Of a stretch of 64,000 nucleotides of DNA, positions 1 to 9,113 are shown piece by piece. Within the stretch, counting starts at the first letter, position 1. Every line of letters starts with the position of its first letter. A program made the position numbers and the translations under genes. The stretch covers positions 1,426,001-1,490,000 of the forward strand of contig NZ_CP071872.1 in assembly GCF_022647665.1 (NCBI RefSeq). Reading direction: 5' to 3'. The notes below the pieces were generated by a model. It ran no database searches. It was not told the origin of the DNA and was given only the letters and a program-made list of their open reading frames with translations. Source of the DNA: Streptomyces formicae. GTDB lineage: Bacteria > Actinomycetota > Actinomycetes > Streptomycetales > Streptomycetaceae.

Positions 1-1066
1 GCAGTGGAACGGCATCCAGGAGAAGGTCACCACGGCCCTCTCCGAGGACACCCCGCCGGACGTCCTTGAGCTCGGCAACACCCAGACCGCCGGCTACGCC
101 GTCACCGGTGGCCTCGCCGACCTCACCGAGGACAAGGCCGAACTGGGCTACGACGGCTGGAACAAGGGCATGCTGGCCTCCAACGAGCTGGACGGCAAGC
201 TCTATTCGGCCCCCTGGTACGCCGCGAACCGCACCGTCATCTACGACAAGGCCATCTTCAAGAAGGCCGGGGTGACCCCGCCGAAGACCCGTGACGAGTG
301 GATCGCCGGCCTGAAGAAGATCAAGGCGTCCGACCCGAAGGTCCAGCCGCTCTACCTGCCCGGCCAGAGCTGGTACGTCTACGCCGGTTTCGTCTGGGAC
401 GAGGGCGGCGACCTCGCGGTCAAGGACGGCGACAAGTGGAAGGGCAGCCTGTCCTCGCCCGAGGCCGCCGCCGCGATGAACTTCTACAAGGAGCTGCAGT
501 CCTACTCGACCGCTCCGAAGGACAAGGACGAGGCGACCCCGCAGCAATCCACGGACGTCGTCCCCAAGGGCGGGGTCGCGTCCTGGATCGGTCTCGGCTG
601 GGAGGCCGGCGGCGCGATCGACGCGCTGAAGAAGGCCGGAAAGACCGCCGACTTCGGCTACTTCCCGATCCCGGGCAAGACCGCCGACAAGCCGGGCTCC
701 GTCTTCTTCGGCGGCTCGAACCTCGCGGTCGCCGAGCGCTCCGCCAACAAGGACCTGGCCAAGGAGTGGCTGGCCCTGGCCGCCGGCAAGGACCACATGG
801 CCAAGTACGCCCAGGCGACCGAGGGCGGTCTGCTGCCGAACAACGACACCGCGCAGTTCGCGCCGCCGGCCGGCTCCTTCGCCGAGGCGATGGCGAAGTC
901 CGCGCCCGTCGGCAAGATCACCCCGGTCACCCCGGGCTGGGCGAACGTCGAGACCGCGCCCAACCCGATCAAGGACTACATGACCAAGGTGCTCAAGGGT
1001 GAGGACGCCAAGAAGGCCGGCGAAGAGGCCGACAAGGTGATCACCGAGCGCATCAACCAGGAGTAG
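1..1066 (+). CDS. dasA: Sugar ABC transporter solute-binding protein, 5' truncated by window edge
   Basis: This is the C-terminal part, about 354 residues, of an extracellular substrate-binding protein of the SBP family 1 type. The reading frame is open from base 2, so the start codon, signal peptide and lipobox lie outside the window. Visible family features are the domain-1 stretch ending in DVLELGN, repeated aromatic residues of a sugar cleft, and a lysine-rich C-terminus ending INQE. Two permease genes of the same import system follow on the same strand after about 175 bp, then a GH3 hexosaminidase. With nagB at 13.3 kb and DasR-like sites nearby, the best match is DasA, the chitobiose-binding protein of the DasABC importer. 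The symbol rests on gene order and remembered synteny, not on alignment. Confidence 0.8.
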   Translation, partial: QWNGIQEKVTTALSEDTPPDVLELGNTQTAGYAVTGGLADLTEDKAELGYDGWNKGMLASNELDGKLYSAPWYAANRTVIYDKAIFKKAGVTPPKTRDEWIAGLKKIKASDPKVQPLYLPGQSWYVYAGFVWDEGGDLAVKDGDKWKGSLSSPEAAAAMNFYKELQSYSTAPKDKDEATPQQSTDVVPKGGVASWIGLGWEAGGAIDALKKAGKTADFGYFPIPGKTADKPGSVFFGGSNLAVAERSANKDLAKEWLALAAGKDHMAKYAQATEGGLLPNNDTAQFAPPAGSFAEAMAKSAPVGKITPVTPGWANVETAPNPIKDYMTKVLKGEDAKKAGEEADKVITERINQE

Positions 1067-1240
1067 CCCGCCGTCGCCCGGCGGTGCGGCCGGCGCCCCG
1101 GCGCACCGACCGCACCGCCGGGCCTTCGCACCGACCAGCGGCCCGCCTTGTCGCGGGCCGCGCCCGATGGGCACGGGAGCCTTTCGGCCCTGTCCGGCCG
1201 ATCAGGCCGGACAGGACCAAGAACCGCGAGGAAGAGGACC

Positions 1241-2263
1241 ATGACCGTGGACTCCCAGGGAGCGGTGAGCACCGCTCCTCCGGACGCGCCCCGGGGGGCG
1301 GCAGGGACGGCGAACACCCCGCCACCGCTTTCCGGAACGAAGGACGTTCTCCAGCCCCCTCGCGGCAGACGCGTGCTGCCCGCCGGACTGCTGCCGTATC
1401 TGCTGGTCGCGCCCGCGGTGCTCAGCATGGTGGTGCTGCTGGTCTATCCGCTGGTCCGGAACGTGATCCTCTCCTTCCAGCAGGTCAACCGGAAGGAGCT
1501 GATCACCCGCAAGCCCGAGTGGATCGGGTTCGAGAACTACAGCGAACTGCTGGGCGACCCGGACTTCTGGTCGGTCGTCGTGCGCAGCGTCGGCTTCACC
1601 GCCGCCAACGTCGTCGTCATCATGGGCCTCGGCACCCTCATCGGACTGCTTCTCAACCGGCTCGGCAAGAAGATGCGGCTGGTGCTCTCGATGTCGCTGG
1701 TCCTCGCCTGGGCCATGCCGATCGTTGCGTCCGTCACCGTCTTCCGCTGGCTCTTCGACGAGCAGTTCGGCGTCATGAACTGGCTGATGCGCACGCTCGG
1801 CTTCAGCGGCTACGACCAGCACAACTGGTTCGAGACCGGACTGTCCACCCTCACCATCGTGACGGTCCTGGTGGCCTGGGGTTCGATCCCGTTCGTCGCG
1901 CTGAACATGTACGCCGGTCTCACCACCATCGGGACCGAGCTGTACGAGGCGGCGCGGATGGACGGCGCGGGCGGCTGGCGGACCTTCTGGTCGGTGGTCT
2001 TCCCGAACCTGAAGCCCTTCTTCATGATCACCACGTTCCTGGAGATCATCTGGGTCTTCAAGGCCTTCACCCAGGTCTACGCCATGAACGCAGGCGGCCC
2101 CGACCGGGAGTCCGAGACCCTCCCCGTCTTCGCGTACATCACCGGCCCGGGCCAGGGCCACTACGGTCTCGCCGCGGCGATCTCGGTGCTCACCATCGTC
2201 ATGCTGATCGCCGCCATGTCCTTCTACTTCCGTCTGATCCTGAAGCAGGAGGAGCAGCAGTGA
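1241..2263 (+). CDS. dasB: Sugar ABC transporter permease, MalF type
   Basis: A 340-residue integral membrane permease of the carbohydrate importer family CUT1. The ATG at 1241 follows a GAGGAAGAGG ribosome-binding site; an upstream in-frame ATG at 1148 lacks one. A proline-rich cytoplasmic N-terminus of about 45 residues precedes six predicted membrane segments. The EAA loop that contacts the ATPase is visible as ELYEAARMDGAGGWRTFWSV, about residues 230-250. The stop overlaps the start of the next permease by 4 bp (GTGA), so the two subunits are translationally coupled. No ATPase gene is present, which is usual for Streptomyces sugar importers that share the MsiK ATPase. Assignment to DasB is by neighbourhood. 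Confidence 0.88.
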   Translation: MTVDSQGAVSTAPPDAPRGAAGTANTPPPLSGTKDVLQPPRGRRVLPAGLLPYLLVAPAVLSMVVLLVYPLVRNVILSFQQVNRKELITRKPEWIGFENYSELLGDPDFWSVVVRSVGFTAANVVVIMGLGTLIGLLLNRLGKKMRLVLSMSLVLAWAMPIVASVTVFRWLFDEQFGVMNWLMRTLGFSGYDQHNWFETGLSTLTIVTVLVAWGSIPFVALNMYAGLTTIGTELYEAARMDGAGGWRTFWSVVFPNLKPFFMITTFLEIIWVFKAFTQVYAMNAGGPDRESETLPVFAYITGPGQGHYGLAAAISVLTIVMLIAAMSFYFRLILKQEEQQ

Positions 2264-3129
2264 CCGTCACCTCCCCGAGCCCGGCCGCGCCCCTGCGCCG
2301 CAGGAAGCCGCTGCGGCCCGGCGCGATCGCCAAGAACGCGGGCGCGCTCGTCATCGCCGGCCTGTTCCTCTTCCCCGTCTACTGGATGGCCGCCTCCTCG
2401 CTGAAGCCGCAGAGCGAGATCCTCAGCAAGGACCCGGTCTTCTTCTTCGTCCCGACGACCGAGAACTACACGACCGCCACCGGCGTCGACCTGTTCTGGA
2501 CGTACGTCACCAACAGCCTCACGGTGACCGTCGGCGCGGTGCTGCTCGCCCTGCTGATCGCCCTGGCCGCGAGCTTCGCGATGGCGCGGATGAGGTTCCG
2601 CGGCCGCAAGGGCCTGGTCCTCGCGGTGATGATGGCCCAGATGGCCCCGTGGGAGGTCATGGTCATCGTGATGTACATGATCGCCCGCGACCTGGACACG
2701 CTGAACAGCATTCCGCTGCTCACGGCGATCTACTTCGTCATGGTGCTGCCCTTCACCATCTGGACGCTGCGCGGCTTCATCGCCGCCGTGCCGGTGGAGC
2801 TGGAGGAGGCCGCGCTCATCGACGGCTGCAACCGGGGCCAGGCCTTCATCAAGGTGATCTTCCCGCTCCTCGCGCCCGGCCTGATGTCGACCTCGCTCTT
2901 CGGCTTCATCACCGCCTGGAACGAGTTCGCCATGATCCTGATCCTCAACAAGGACAAGGAGGCGCAGACCCTGCCGCTGTGGCTGACTCAGTTCCAGACG
3001 GCCTTCGGCGACGACTGGGGCGCCACCATGGCCGCCTCCACGCTCTTCGCCCTGCCCGTGCTCATCGTCTTCGTCTTCCTCCAGCGCCGGGCCGTGGGCG
3101 GGATGACCGCCGGCGCGGTGAAGGGATAA
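2260..3129 (+). CDS. dasC: Sugar ABC transporter permease, MalG type
   Basis: A 289-residue permease starting at GTG 2260, overlapping the stop of the upstream permease. After a basic cytoplasmic N-terminus (APLRRRKPLRP) there are about six hydrophobic spans. The EAA loop is VELEEAALIDGCNRGQAFIK, roughly residues 175-195, which would bind a shared MsiK-type ATPase. It would form the membrane channel with the MalF-type subunit. Only 6 bp separate it from the downstream GH3 gene, so import and intracellular hydrolysis of the imported oligosaccharide look co-transcribed. Confidence 0.88.
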   Translation: MTVTSPSPAAPLRRRKPLRPGAIAKNAGALVIAGLFLFPVYWMAASSLKPQSEILSKDPVFFFVPTTENYTTATGVDLFWTYVTNSLTVTVGAVLLALLIALAASFAMARMRFRGRKGLVLAVMMAQMAPWEVMVIVMYMIARDLDTLNSIPLLTAIYFVMVLPFTIWTLRGFIAAVPVELEEAALIDGCNRGQAFIKVIFPLLAPGLMSTSLFGFITAWNEFAMILILNKDKEAQTLPLWLTQFQTAFGDDWGATMAASTLFALPVLIVFVFLQRRAVGGMTAGAVKG

Positions 3130-3135
3130 CGCCCC

Positions 3136-4653
3136 ATGACGACGCTCGCCCATCGCAACGACACGCTGACGCGTGACGCCCTCGCCGTCCTCCAGCCCGG
3201 TTTCTTCGGCACCACCGCGCCCGAGTGGCTGCTGCGCCGGATCGGTGAAGGACTCTCCTCCGTCGGACTGTTCGGCCGCAACATCGCCTCGCCCGAGCAG
3301 CTCGCCGCGCTCACCGCGCAGTTGCGGGCCGAGCGGGACGACGTCCTCGTCGCCATCGACGAGGAGGGCGGGGACGTCACCCGTCTCGAGGTGCGCACCG
3401 GTTCCTCCTTCCCCGGCAACTACGCGCTCGGGTCGGTCGACGACGTCTCTCTGACGCGGGCCGTGGCGGCGGAGCTCGGCCGGCGCCTCGCCGCCTGCGG
3501 GGTCGATCTGAACTGGGCCCCATCGGCGGATGTCAACTCAAACCCGAACAATCCGGTCATCGGGGTGCGTTCCTTCGGCGCCGACCCACAGTTGGTCGCC
3601 CGGCACACCGCCGCGTACGTCGAAGGACTCCAGTCCGCCGGGGTCGCTGCATGCACCAAGCATTTCCCGGGACATGGGGACACCGCCGTCGACTCGCACC
3701 ACTCCATGCCCCGTATCGATGTGGACTTGGCCACGTTGCACGCCCGTGAGCTGGTGCCTTTCCGCGCGGCCGTCACAGCGGGTTCCAAGTCGGTCATGAG
3801 CGCGCATATCCTGCTACCCGCGCTCGACCCGGACCGCCCGGCGACCCTGAGCCCGCAGATCCTCACCGGTCTGCTGCGCCAGGAACTGGGCTTCGACGGA
3901 CTCGTCGTCACGGACGGCATGGAGATGCAGGCCATCTCCGCGACGTACGGAATCGAGCGCGGCAGTGTCCTCGCGATCGCCGCCGGTGCCGACGCGATCT
4001 GTGTCGGCGGCGGCCTGGCCGACGAGGACACCGTGCTGCGGCTGCGCGACGCGCTGGTCACCGCGGTGCGCGAGGGCGACCTGCCCGAGGAACGACTGGC
4101 CGACGCGGCCGCGCGCGTGCGCGCGCTCGCGGACTGGACCAGGGGGGCGGCATCGGAGCCGGGCGCGGCTTCACAGGAGGGGACCGCGCCCGGCACCGGC
4201 ACCGGCAGCGACATCGGACTGACCGCCGCCCGCCGCGCGGTCCGCGTCACCCGGGGGGAGCGCGACTTCGGGCCGCTGACCTCAGCGCCGTACGTCGCCG
4301 CGTTCACCGCCGTCGCCAACATCGCCGTCGGGGACGAGACCCCCTGGGGCATCGCGGCGGAGCTGGCCCGGCTGCTCCCGGGCACGGAGACGGGCTCGTA
4401 CGCGGACGCCGCGGTCGACGACGTGCTGCTGGCCGCGGGCGACCGCCGGATCGTCGCCGTCGTCCGCGACGCCCACCGGCACACCTGGATGGCCCAGTCC
4501 CTGGACGCGCTCATCGCGGCCCGCCCCGACACGATCGTGGTCGAGATGGGCATCGACCAGGCCCCGCCGCGCGGCGCGCTGCACGTCGCCACCTTCGGCG
4601 CGGCACGGGTCTGCGGCCAGGCCGCGGCCGAGGCGGTCTGCGGGCGTTCGTAG
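3136..4653 (+). CDS. dasD: Glycoside hydrolase family 3 beta-N-acetylhexosaminidase
   Basis: A 505-residue enzyme without a signal peptide, so probably cytoplasmic. It contains the NagZ-type loop KHFPGHGDTAVDSHHSMP starting near residue 175, whose Asp-His dyad acts as acid/base in GH3 N-acetylglucosaminidases. The nucleophile lies in VVTDGMEMQAI with Asp at about residue 260. The TIM-barrel domain is followed by a C-terminal region of about 170 residues. It would release GlcNAc from chitobiose or muropeptide fragments brought in by the transporter encoded just upstream. The symbol follows my recollection of the gene downstream of dasABC in S. coelicolor; the hydrolase call is firmer than the name. 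Confidence 0.85.
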   Translation: MTTLAHRNDTLTRDALAVLQPGFFGTTAPEWLLRRIGEGLSSVGLFGRNIASPEQLAALTAQLRAERDDVLVAIDEEGGDVTRLEVRTGSSFPGNYALGSVDDVSLTRAVAAELGRRLAACGVDLNWAPSADVNSNPNNPVIGVRSFGADPQLVARHTAAYVEGLQSAGVAACTKHFPGHGDTAVDSHHSMPRIDVDLATLHARELVPFRAAVTAGSKSVMSAHILLPALDPDRPATLSPQILTGLLRQELGFDGLVVTDGMEMQAISATYGIERGSVLAIAAGADAICVGGGLADEDTVLRLRDALVTAVREGDLPEERLADAAARVRALADWTRGAASEPGAASQEGTAPGTGTGSDIGLTAARRAVRVTRGERDFGPLTSAPYVAAFTAVANIAVGDETPWGIAAELARLLPGTETGSYADAAVDDVLLAAGDRRIVAVVRDAHRHTWMAQSLDALIAARPDTIVVEMGIDQAPPRGALHVATFGAARVCGQAAAEAVCGRS

Positions 4654-4694
4654 GCCCCGGCCTCCCGGCTCCCGGCTCGCGCTTCTGGTCCCCG

Positions 4695-4744
4695 CCGTTG
4701 TCTGCCGTTGTCTGCTGTGCCCTGCCGTGCCCTGCCGTGCCGGT
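4695..4744. repeat. Five tandem 10-bp units in the intergenic region
   Basis: Five consecutive decamers lie between the GH3 stop and the response-regulator start: two exact CCGTTGTCTG copies, then CTGTGCCCTG, CCGTGCCCTG and CCGTGCCGGT. The array lies about 70 bp before the regulator start. It looks like a slippage-derived repeat. A role as a binding site is possible but unsupported. Confidence 0.7.
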
Positions 4745-4816
4745 CCACGCCGGGCTGCCTACACTCGGGCCGGTCCGCCACGGGACGGCGGGGCGGCAGG
4801 GGACAGGAGCGAGCGG

Positions 4817-5614
4817 ATGGGCGCGGACGGCGGTGCCGGACGGGGACGCGTGCTGGTCGTCGACGACGATCCGGCGATCCGGCGCTCGCTGGAGCGCGGG
4901 CTGCGACTCGCCGGCTTCGCCGTCGCCCTCGCCGACGGCGGAGGGCCGGCCCTCGACCGCGTACGCCGCGAGCCGCCCGCCGACGTGGTCGTGCTGGACA
5001 TCTCGATGCCGGACGTCTCCGGCATCGAGGTCTGCCGGACCCTGCGCGACGAAGGCAACGACGTACCCGTACTGATGCTGTCGGCGCTGGACGAGACGGC
5101 CGACCGGATCGCCGGACTCCAGGCGGGCGGTGACGACTACCTGGTCAAGCCGTTCGCGCTGCAGGAGCTGGTGCTGCGGCTCGAAGCACTGCTGCGGCGG
5201 CGGCCGCCCAAGGACACGGACGCCGTACGCGTCGGTCCGCTCGTGCTGGATCCGGCGGCCCGCGAGGCACGCTTCGCGGGGGAGCAGCTGGCGCTGACCC
5301 GGCGCGAGTTCGAGCTGCTGGAGGTCCTCGCGCGCAACGCGGGGATCGTCCTCACCAGGGACCAGTTGCTGGACCGCGTCTGGGGGTACGACTTCGAGGT
5401 GCGCACGGACGCCGTCGACACCTTCGTCAGCTATCTGCGCCGCAAGCTGGAGACCGGCGGCCGACCTCGGTGCATCCACACGGTGCGGGGAGTCGGCTTC
5501 GTCCTGCGCTGCGACAGCCGGGGAGACGGCCACGGAAGCGTCCAGGGAGACGGCCGATCGGACAGCCCAGGAGACGGCCGAGGAGACGGCCGAGGACAGG
5601 AGCACGGCGGATGA
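4817..5614 (+). CDS. OmpR-family response regulator
   Basis: A 265-residue two-component regulator. The receiver domain (about 10-122) has the acidic pocket DDD near residues 16-18, phosphoacceptor Asp61 in VVLDISMPD, and the conserved Lys in LVKPF near 111. A winged-helix DNA-binding domain follows (about 130-230), with FELLEVLARN and VWGYDFEV. The last 30 residues are an unusual Gly/Asp/Arg tail from GGAGACGGCCGA-like DNA repeats (5519-5600). ATG 4817 was chosen because earlier in-frame ATGs fall in the 10-bp repeat region. The gene overlaps the downstream kinase start (ATGA). It separates the das genes from nagB; in S. coelicolor I recall these being adjacent. Confidence 0.9.
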   Translation: MGADGGAGRGRVLVVDDDPAIRRSLERGLRLAGFAVALADGGGPALDRVRREPPADVVVLDISMPDVSGIEVCRTLRDEGNDVPVLMLSALDETADRIAGLQAGGDDYLVKPFALQELVLRLEALLRRRPPKDTDAVRVGPLVLDPAAREARFAGEQLALTRREFELLEVLARNAGIVLTRDQLLDRVWGYDFEVRTDAVDTFVSYLRRKLETGGRPRCIHTVRGVGFVLRCDSRGDGHGSVQGDGRSDSPGDGRGDGRGQEHGG

Positions 5615-7125
5615 AACTGTCCACGCGCATCGCGCTCGCCGTCGGCATCACCGTGCCCGTGCTGGTCCTGGCGGCCGGCTGGCTGCTGCTCCAGCTGTTC
5701 GCGCGTGATCTGCACGCCCAGCAGGACGCCCATCTGCTGCAGCGGGCGGCCCAGGTCTCGGCCGACGCCCGCCGGCTGCTGCGGGTCACCGCCGCCGACC
5801 GGCCCGCCGCCGTCGAGCAGGCGCGCGAGCGCCAGCTGTACGCCGCCGCCCTGGACGTCGGCATCCGGCTGACCGGGCCCGAGGGCACCGTCTCGGGCGG
5901 GCCCCAGCCCAGCGCCTCCGTGCCCCTCCCGAAGCGCACGCCCAGGCCGGTGACGGTCGAGGAGGGGAACACCGACTGGCGCGTCCTGGCGGTTCCGGTA
6001 CGGGGCGCGCGGCCGGGCACCGACGGCACCCTGTGGCTGTTCTCGCCGGACACCGTCAGCCAGGACCAACTGCGGCTCGTCCGCAGGCGCGTGGTGTCCG
6101 TGGCCCTCTTCGCCGCCCCGGTCTCCGGACTGCTCGGCCTCGCCGTCGCCTCCCGCGCCGCACGTCCGCTGCGCAGGCTCCAGCAGCGCACCAGCGGACT
6201 CGACCCGAGGGCCAGCGCCGCGCGGCTCGACCACGCGCCGACCGGCGTCACCGAGGTCGACGACCTCGCCGGGACCCTGCAGACCGTGCTCGCCCGCTAC
6301 GACGAACAGGCCGCCAGGACCGCGGGCGCCCTGGACACCGCCCGCTCCTTCTCGTCCGCCGCGGCGCACGAACTGCGTACGCCGCTGATGAGCATGCAGA
6401 CGAACCTGGAGATCCTCACCGACCACCCCGACCTGGGCCTTCAGGACCGCACCGAGATCCTGAAGGATCTGCGCAGCGAGCACACGCGCATGCTCGGCCT
6501 GCTGGTCATGCTGCGCGAGCTCGGCCGGGGCGACCTGGTGGAGGCGGACGCCTTCGGCCCGGTGGACCTCGCCGAGGTGGTCGACGCCTCGGTCGCCGAC
6601 GCCCGGCGCAGACACCCCGACGCGGAGATCGGCCTGCCCGCGATGCCCCGGCTGAACGTGTACGGATGGGAGCCCGGGCTGCGCACGCTCGTCGACAACC
6701 TCCTGGCCAACGCCCTCGTCCACGGGCGGAGCCCGGACGGGCGGGCCCGGATCGAGGTGGGACTGCGGCAGGGCGGCCATGCCTCGGCGCCCGCCGCGGT
6801 GCTGACCGTGGACGACCAGGGGCCCGGCATCCCGCCGGAGCGGCGCACCGCCGTGTTCGAGCGCTTCCGGCGCGGACCGGAGAGCCCGGGCTCCGGGCTC
6901 GGTCTCACGCTCGTCGCGCAGCAGACCGCGCTGCACGGGGGCGCCGTACGGATCCTGGACCGGCCGTCCGGGCTCTCCGGGTCGTCAGGGTCGTCCGGCG
7001 GTGGCATCCGGTTCGAGGTCCGGCTGCCGGTACGGGGGGAGGCCGTGCCGTCGCTGCCGGCCGAACGGGACTGGCTGATCGGGACGGCCCGCCACCCACA
7101 AGGTTTCCACAAAGTCGGCTCCTAG
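5611..7125 (+). CDS. Membrane sensor histidine kinase
   Basis: A 504-residue HAMP-containing kinase, partner of the upstream regulator (ATGA overlap). One transmembrane helix is at about residues 6-27, then a sensor region of about 135 residues, a second helix near 165-187, and a HAMP segment. The phosphoacceptor is His253 in FSSAAAHELRTPLM. The ATPase domain has N box LVDNLLANALVHG, G1 box DDQGPGIP and G2 box GSGLGLTLV. A Ser/Gly-rich insertion (SGLSGSSGSSGG) sits close to the C-terminus. The signal is unknown; the exported small proteins encoded directly downstream are candidate outputs or accessory factors. Confidence 0.9.
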   Translation: MKLSTRIALAVGITVPVLVLAAGWLLLQLFARDLHAQQDAHLLQRAAQVSADARRLLRVTAADRPAAVEQARERQLYAAALDVGIRLTGPEGTVSGGPQPSASVPLPKRTPRPVTVEEGNTDWRVLAVPVRGARPGTDGTLWLFSPDTVSQDQLRLVRRRVVSVALFAAPVSGLLGLAVASRAARPLRRLQQRTSGLDPRASAARLDHAPTGVTEVDDLAGTLQTVLARYDEQAARTAGALDTARSFSSAAAHELRTPLMSMQTNLEILTDHPDLGLQDRTEILKDLRSEHTRMLGLLVMLRELGRGDLVEADAFGPVDLAEVVDASVADARRRHPDAEIGLPAMPRLNVYGWEPGLRTLVDNLLANALVHGRSPDGRARIEVGLRQGGHASAPAAVLTVDDQGPGIPPERRTAVFERFRRGPESPGSGLGLTLVAQQTALHGGAVRILDRPSGLSGSSGSSGGGIRFEVRLPVRGEAVPSLPAERDWLIGTARHPQGFHKVGS

Positions 7126-7181
7126 CTTTCTGGCCAGGCGCGGGCACCCGGCCGCGCGCCCTGCTCAGGAGGTACACCGTC

Positions 7182-7577
7182 ATGAGGACCGTGAAGACCG
7201 CCACCCTGGCTCTCACCACCGTCGCGGCGCTGCTCACCACCGCCGGCGCGGCAGCGGCAGACACCGCACCGTCGCCCGGCACCACCCCGACCGGCGACGG
7301 CGCGAAGGCGCTGTGCAAGCGGGTCCCGAAGATCGAACAGCGACTGGAGCGGGTCCTGGGCCGGCTCGGCGACGACGCGACGCGTCCGGGGTCCATCAGC
7401 CGTCTGGAGAAGCGCGTCGAGAACGCGAAGAAGGCCGGCCACACCGAGATCGAGACCTACCTCACCAACAAGCTCACTTTCCGCCGCTCGCTCGTTCCCA
7501 CGCTGGAGCAGCGCCAGAAGGACCTGGCGTCTGTGAAGACGTGGTGCGAGGCGAACGACAACGGGACCGCCAAGTGA
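7182..7577 (+). CDS. Small secreted alpha-helical protein
   Basis: A 131-residue protein with a Sec signal peptide: basic MRTVK, hydrophobic core to about residue 26, AAAAD cleavage region. The mature part is lysine/arginine-rich and probably helical, with two cysteines (ALCKR and TWCEAN) that could form a disulfide. An AGGAGG-like ribosome-binding site precedes ATG 7182. It follows the sensor kinase by 56 bp on the same strand and overlaps a lipoprotein gene by 4 bp. I do not recognise a named family. A link to the two-component system is inferred from position only. Confidence 0.8.
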   Translation: MRTVKTATLALTTVAALLTTAGAAAADTAPSPGTTPTGDGAKALCKRVPKIEQRLERVLGRLGDDATRPGSISRLEKRVENAKKAGHTEIETYLTNKLTFRRSLVPTLEQRQKDLASVKTWCEANDNGTAK

Positions 7578-7756
7578 GGCCCCGCCTCCGCCTCGCGGCC
7601 GCCGTGCTCTGCCTCGCCGCCGCCCTCACGGCCTGCGGCCCCGCCGGTGGCTCGGCGTCCACGTCTCCTGACGAGGTCGCCGAGATGCAGAAGCTGGTCG
7701 ACTCGGCGGAGTCGGCCGCGGCGCAGGCCGAATCGGCGGTGGCGCAGGACGACTGA
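7574..7756 (+). CDS. Small lipoprotein
   Basis: A 60-residue protein starting at GTG 7574, overlapping the stop of the upstream secreted-protein gene (GTGA). The N-terminus has two arginines, a hydrophobic stretch and lipobox LTAC with the lipidated Cys at about residue 21. The mature chain of about 40 residues is acidic and alanine-rich (ESAAAQAESAVAQDD) and predicts as one amphipathic helix. It would be anchored on the outer face of the membrane, close to the sensor kinase encoded upstream. No family assignment. Confidence 0.72.
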   Translation: MRPRLRLAAAVLCLAAALTACGPAGGSASTSPDEVAEMQKLVDSAESAAAQAESAVAQDD

Positions 7757-8027
7757 CACGGCTTCAGTATGCGAAGTGCGGCGTCGCCGGGTGCGGGCGA
7801 TGGGCTGGGCGCCGGACATCGCCCCCGGGCACGGACCAGCGCGCGAAATGTGCTGATGTTTTATGCGCCGATCCGCGGCGTTCCGAGCGCCTTCAGGCGT
7901 TCCTTGCCCTGCACGCGGACTCGGTCCAGAATGAACGTTGTACGAGTCACCGGGGTGGACGAATCACCGGGCTTGACGAGGCGAAACCGATGGTCCGTGT
8001 CCGGGGGGCAGTGATTGGAGAGGTTCC

Positions 8028-9089
8028 GTGCCCAAGACCATCAATGGGGCATCGCCGTCGCACCCCACCCGAAACATGAAGCCGCCCCCGGTCCTGGCGA
8101 GGGCGCAGACGCTCACCGATGTGATGCTCCGTGTCGAGATCGGCAGATTACCACCGGCACTCGCGGAAGTGAGCGAGTATCACCTCGGCTGGCGCGAAGC
8201 CGGGGGAAGCCTACCCCGACCGGACGGCGGAGGCAAGGGCGTCTGCCTGGCACTGCCGATCCTCTCCGCGGAAGCGGCCGGAGCCGAGGCGGTCACCGGG
8301 ATCCCAGGCGCGGTCGCCCTCGAACTCGTGCACATCTTCACCCACATGCACGACGACATCATGGACGGCGACGCATGGCGACGGCACCGGCAGAGCGTGT
8401 GGAAGGTCTTCGGCATCGGCTCGGCGATCCTCACCGGTGACGCACTGCTCGTCCTGGCCGTACGCGTACTCGCGGCGGCGCCGGGAGCCGGCCCCCGCAC
8501 GATCGAAGGCTTCGCCGACGCCTGTCTCGACCTGGCAGCAGGCCAGGCGCTGGACCTCGCCTACGAGGAACTCCCGCTCGAGAGCATCGGTCTCGACGCC
8601 TATGTGGCAATGGCCGGCGGAAAGACCGGCGCACTGTACGGCTGCGCCCTGTCGATCGGCGCGGAACTCGCGGGTGCACCCGCATCCACGGTCACCGCGC
8701 TGCGGCAGGCCGGCCACGAGCTGGGCCTGGTCGCGCAGATGGTCGATGACATCAACGGAACGTGGGGAGACCCTGCGATCACCGGCAAGCCGGTGCTCAA
8801 CGACCTGATACGGCGGAAGAAGACACTGCCTGTGCTGGCGGCGATCCGCGCCAAGGATTCCGTCCGGTTCCGCTTCGTGGAGTTGTGGCGTGCGGATGAG
8901 GGTGCTGCCTCGACCGCGCAGGCGATGCTGGCCACGCTGAAGGACGCGGACGCCCGCGCGTTCTGCGACGCGCAGGCGGAGCACCACTACCGGCAGGCCC
9001 TCGCACACCTGGAGGGGGTGGACATGACCGCCCCTGTGCGTGCCGAGATCGGTGATCTCGCCCGCTTCATCCGCCACCGCCAAGGCTGA
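8028..9089 (+). CDS. Polyprenyl diphosphate synthase of terpene cluster
   Basis: A 353-residue isoprenyl diphosphate synthase-family protein starting at GTG 8028 behind GGAGAGG. The first aspartate-rich motif is DDIMD (residues 109-113) and the second is the DDINGTWGDP variant (from 240). The usual GGKRLRP substrate-binding motif is replaced by GGGKGVCLALP, so the conserved Arg-Pro is missing. It resembles the EshA-linked synthase at 26.4 kb, including the IWGDP-like second motif. With a class II cyclase and a P450 immediately downstream, it probably supplies geranylgeranyl diphosphate. Chain length cannot be settled by reading. Confidence 0.85.
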   Translation: MPKTINGASPSHPTRNMKPPPVLARAQTLTDVMLRVEIGRLPPALAEVSEYHLGWREAGGSLPRPDGGGKGVCLALPILSAEAAGAEAVTGIPGAVALELVHIFTHMHDDIMDGDAWRRHRQSVWKVFGIGSAILTGDALLVLAVRVLAAAPGAGPRTIEGFADACLDLAAGQALDLAYEELPLESIGLDAYVAMAGGKTGALYGCALSIGAELAGAPASTVTALRQAGHELGLVAQMVDDINGTWGDPAITGKPVLNDLIRRKKTLPVLAAIRAKDSVRFRFVELWRADEGAASTAQAMLATLKDADARAFCDAQAEHHYRQALAHLEGVDMTAPVRAEIGDLARFIRHRQG

Positions 9090-9113
9090 CATCGCCACCA
9101 CAGAGGCTGGACC

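Noticed and set aside
1084..2259. Upstream extension of the MalG-type permease
   Set aside because: It covers the MalF-type gene in a different frame; GTG 2260 with GTGA coupling is the sensible start.
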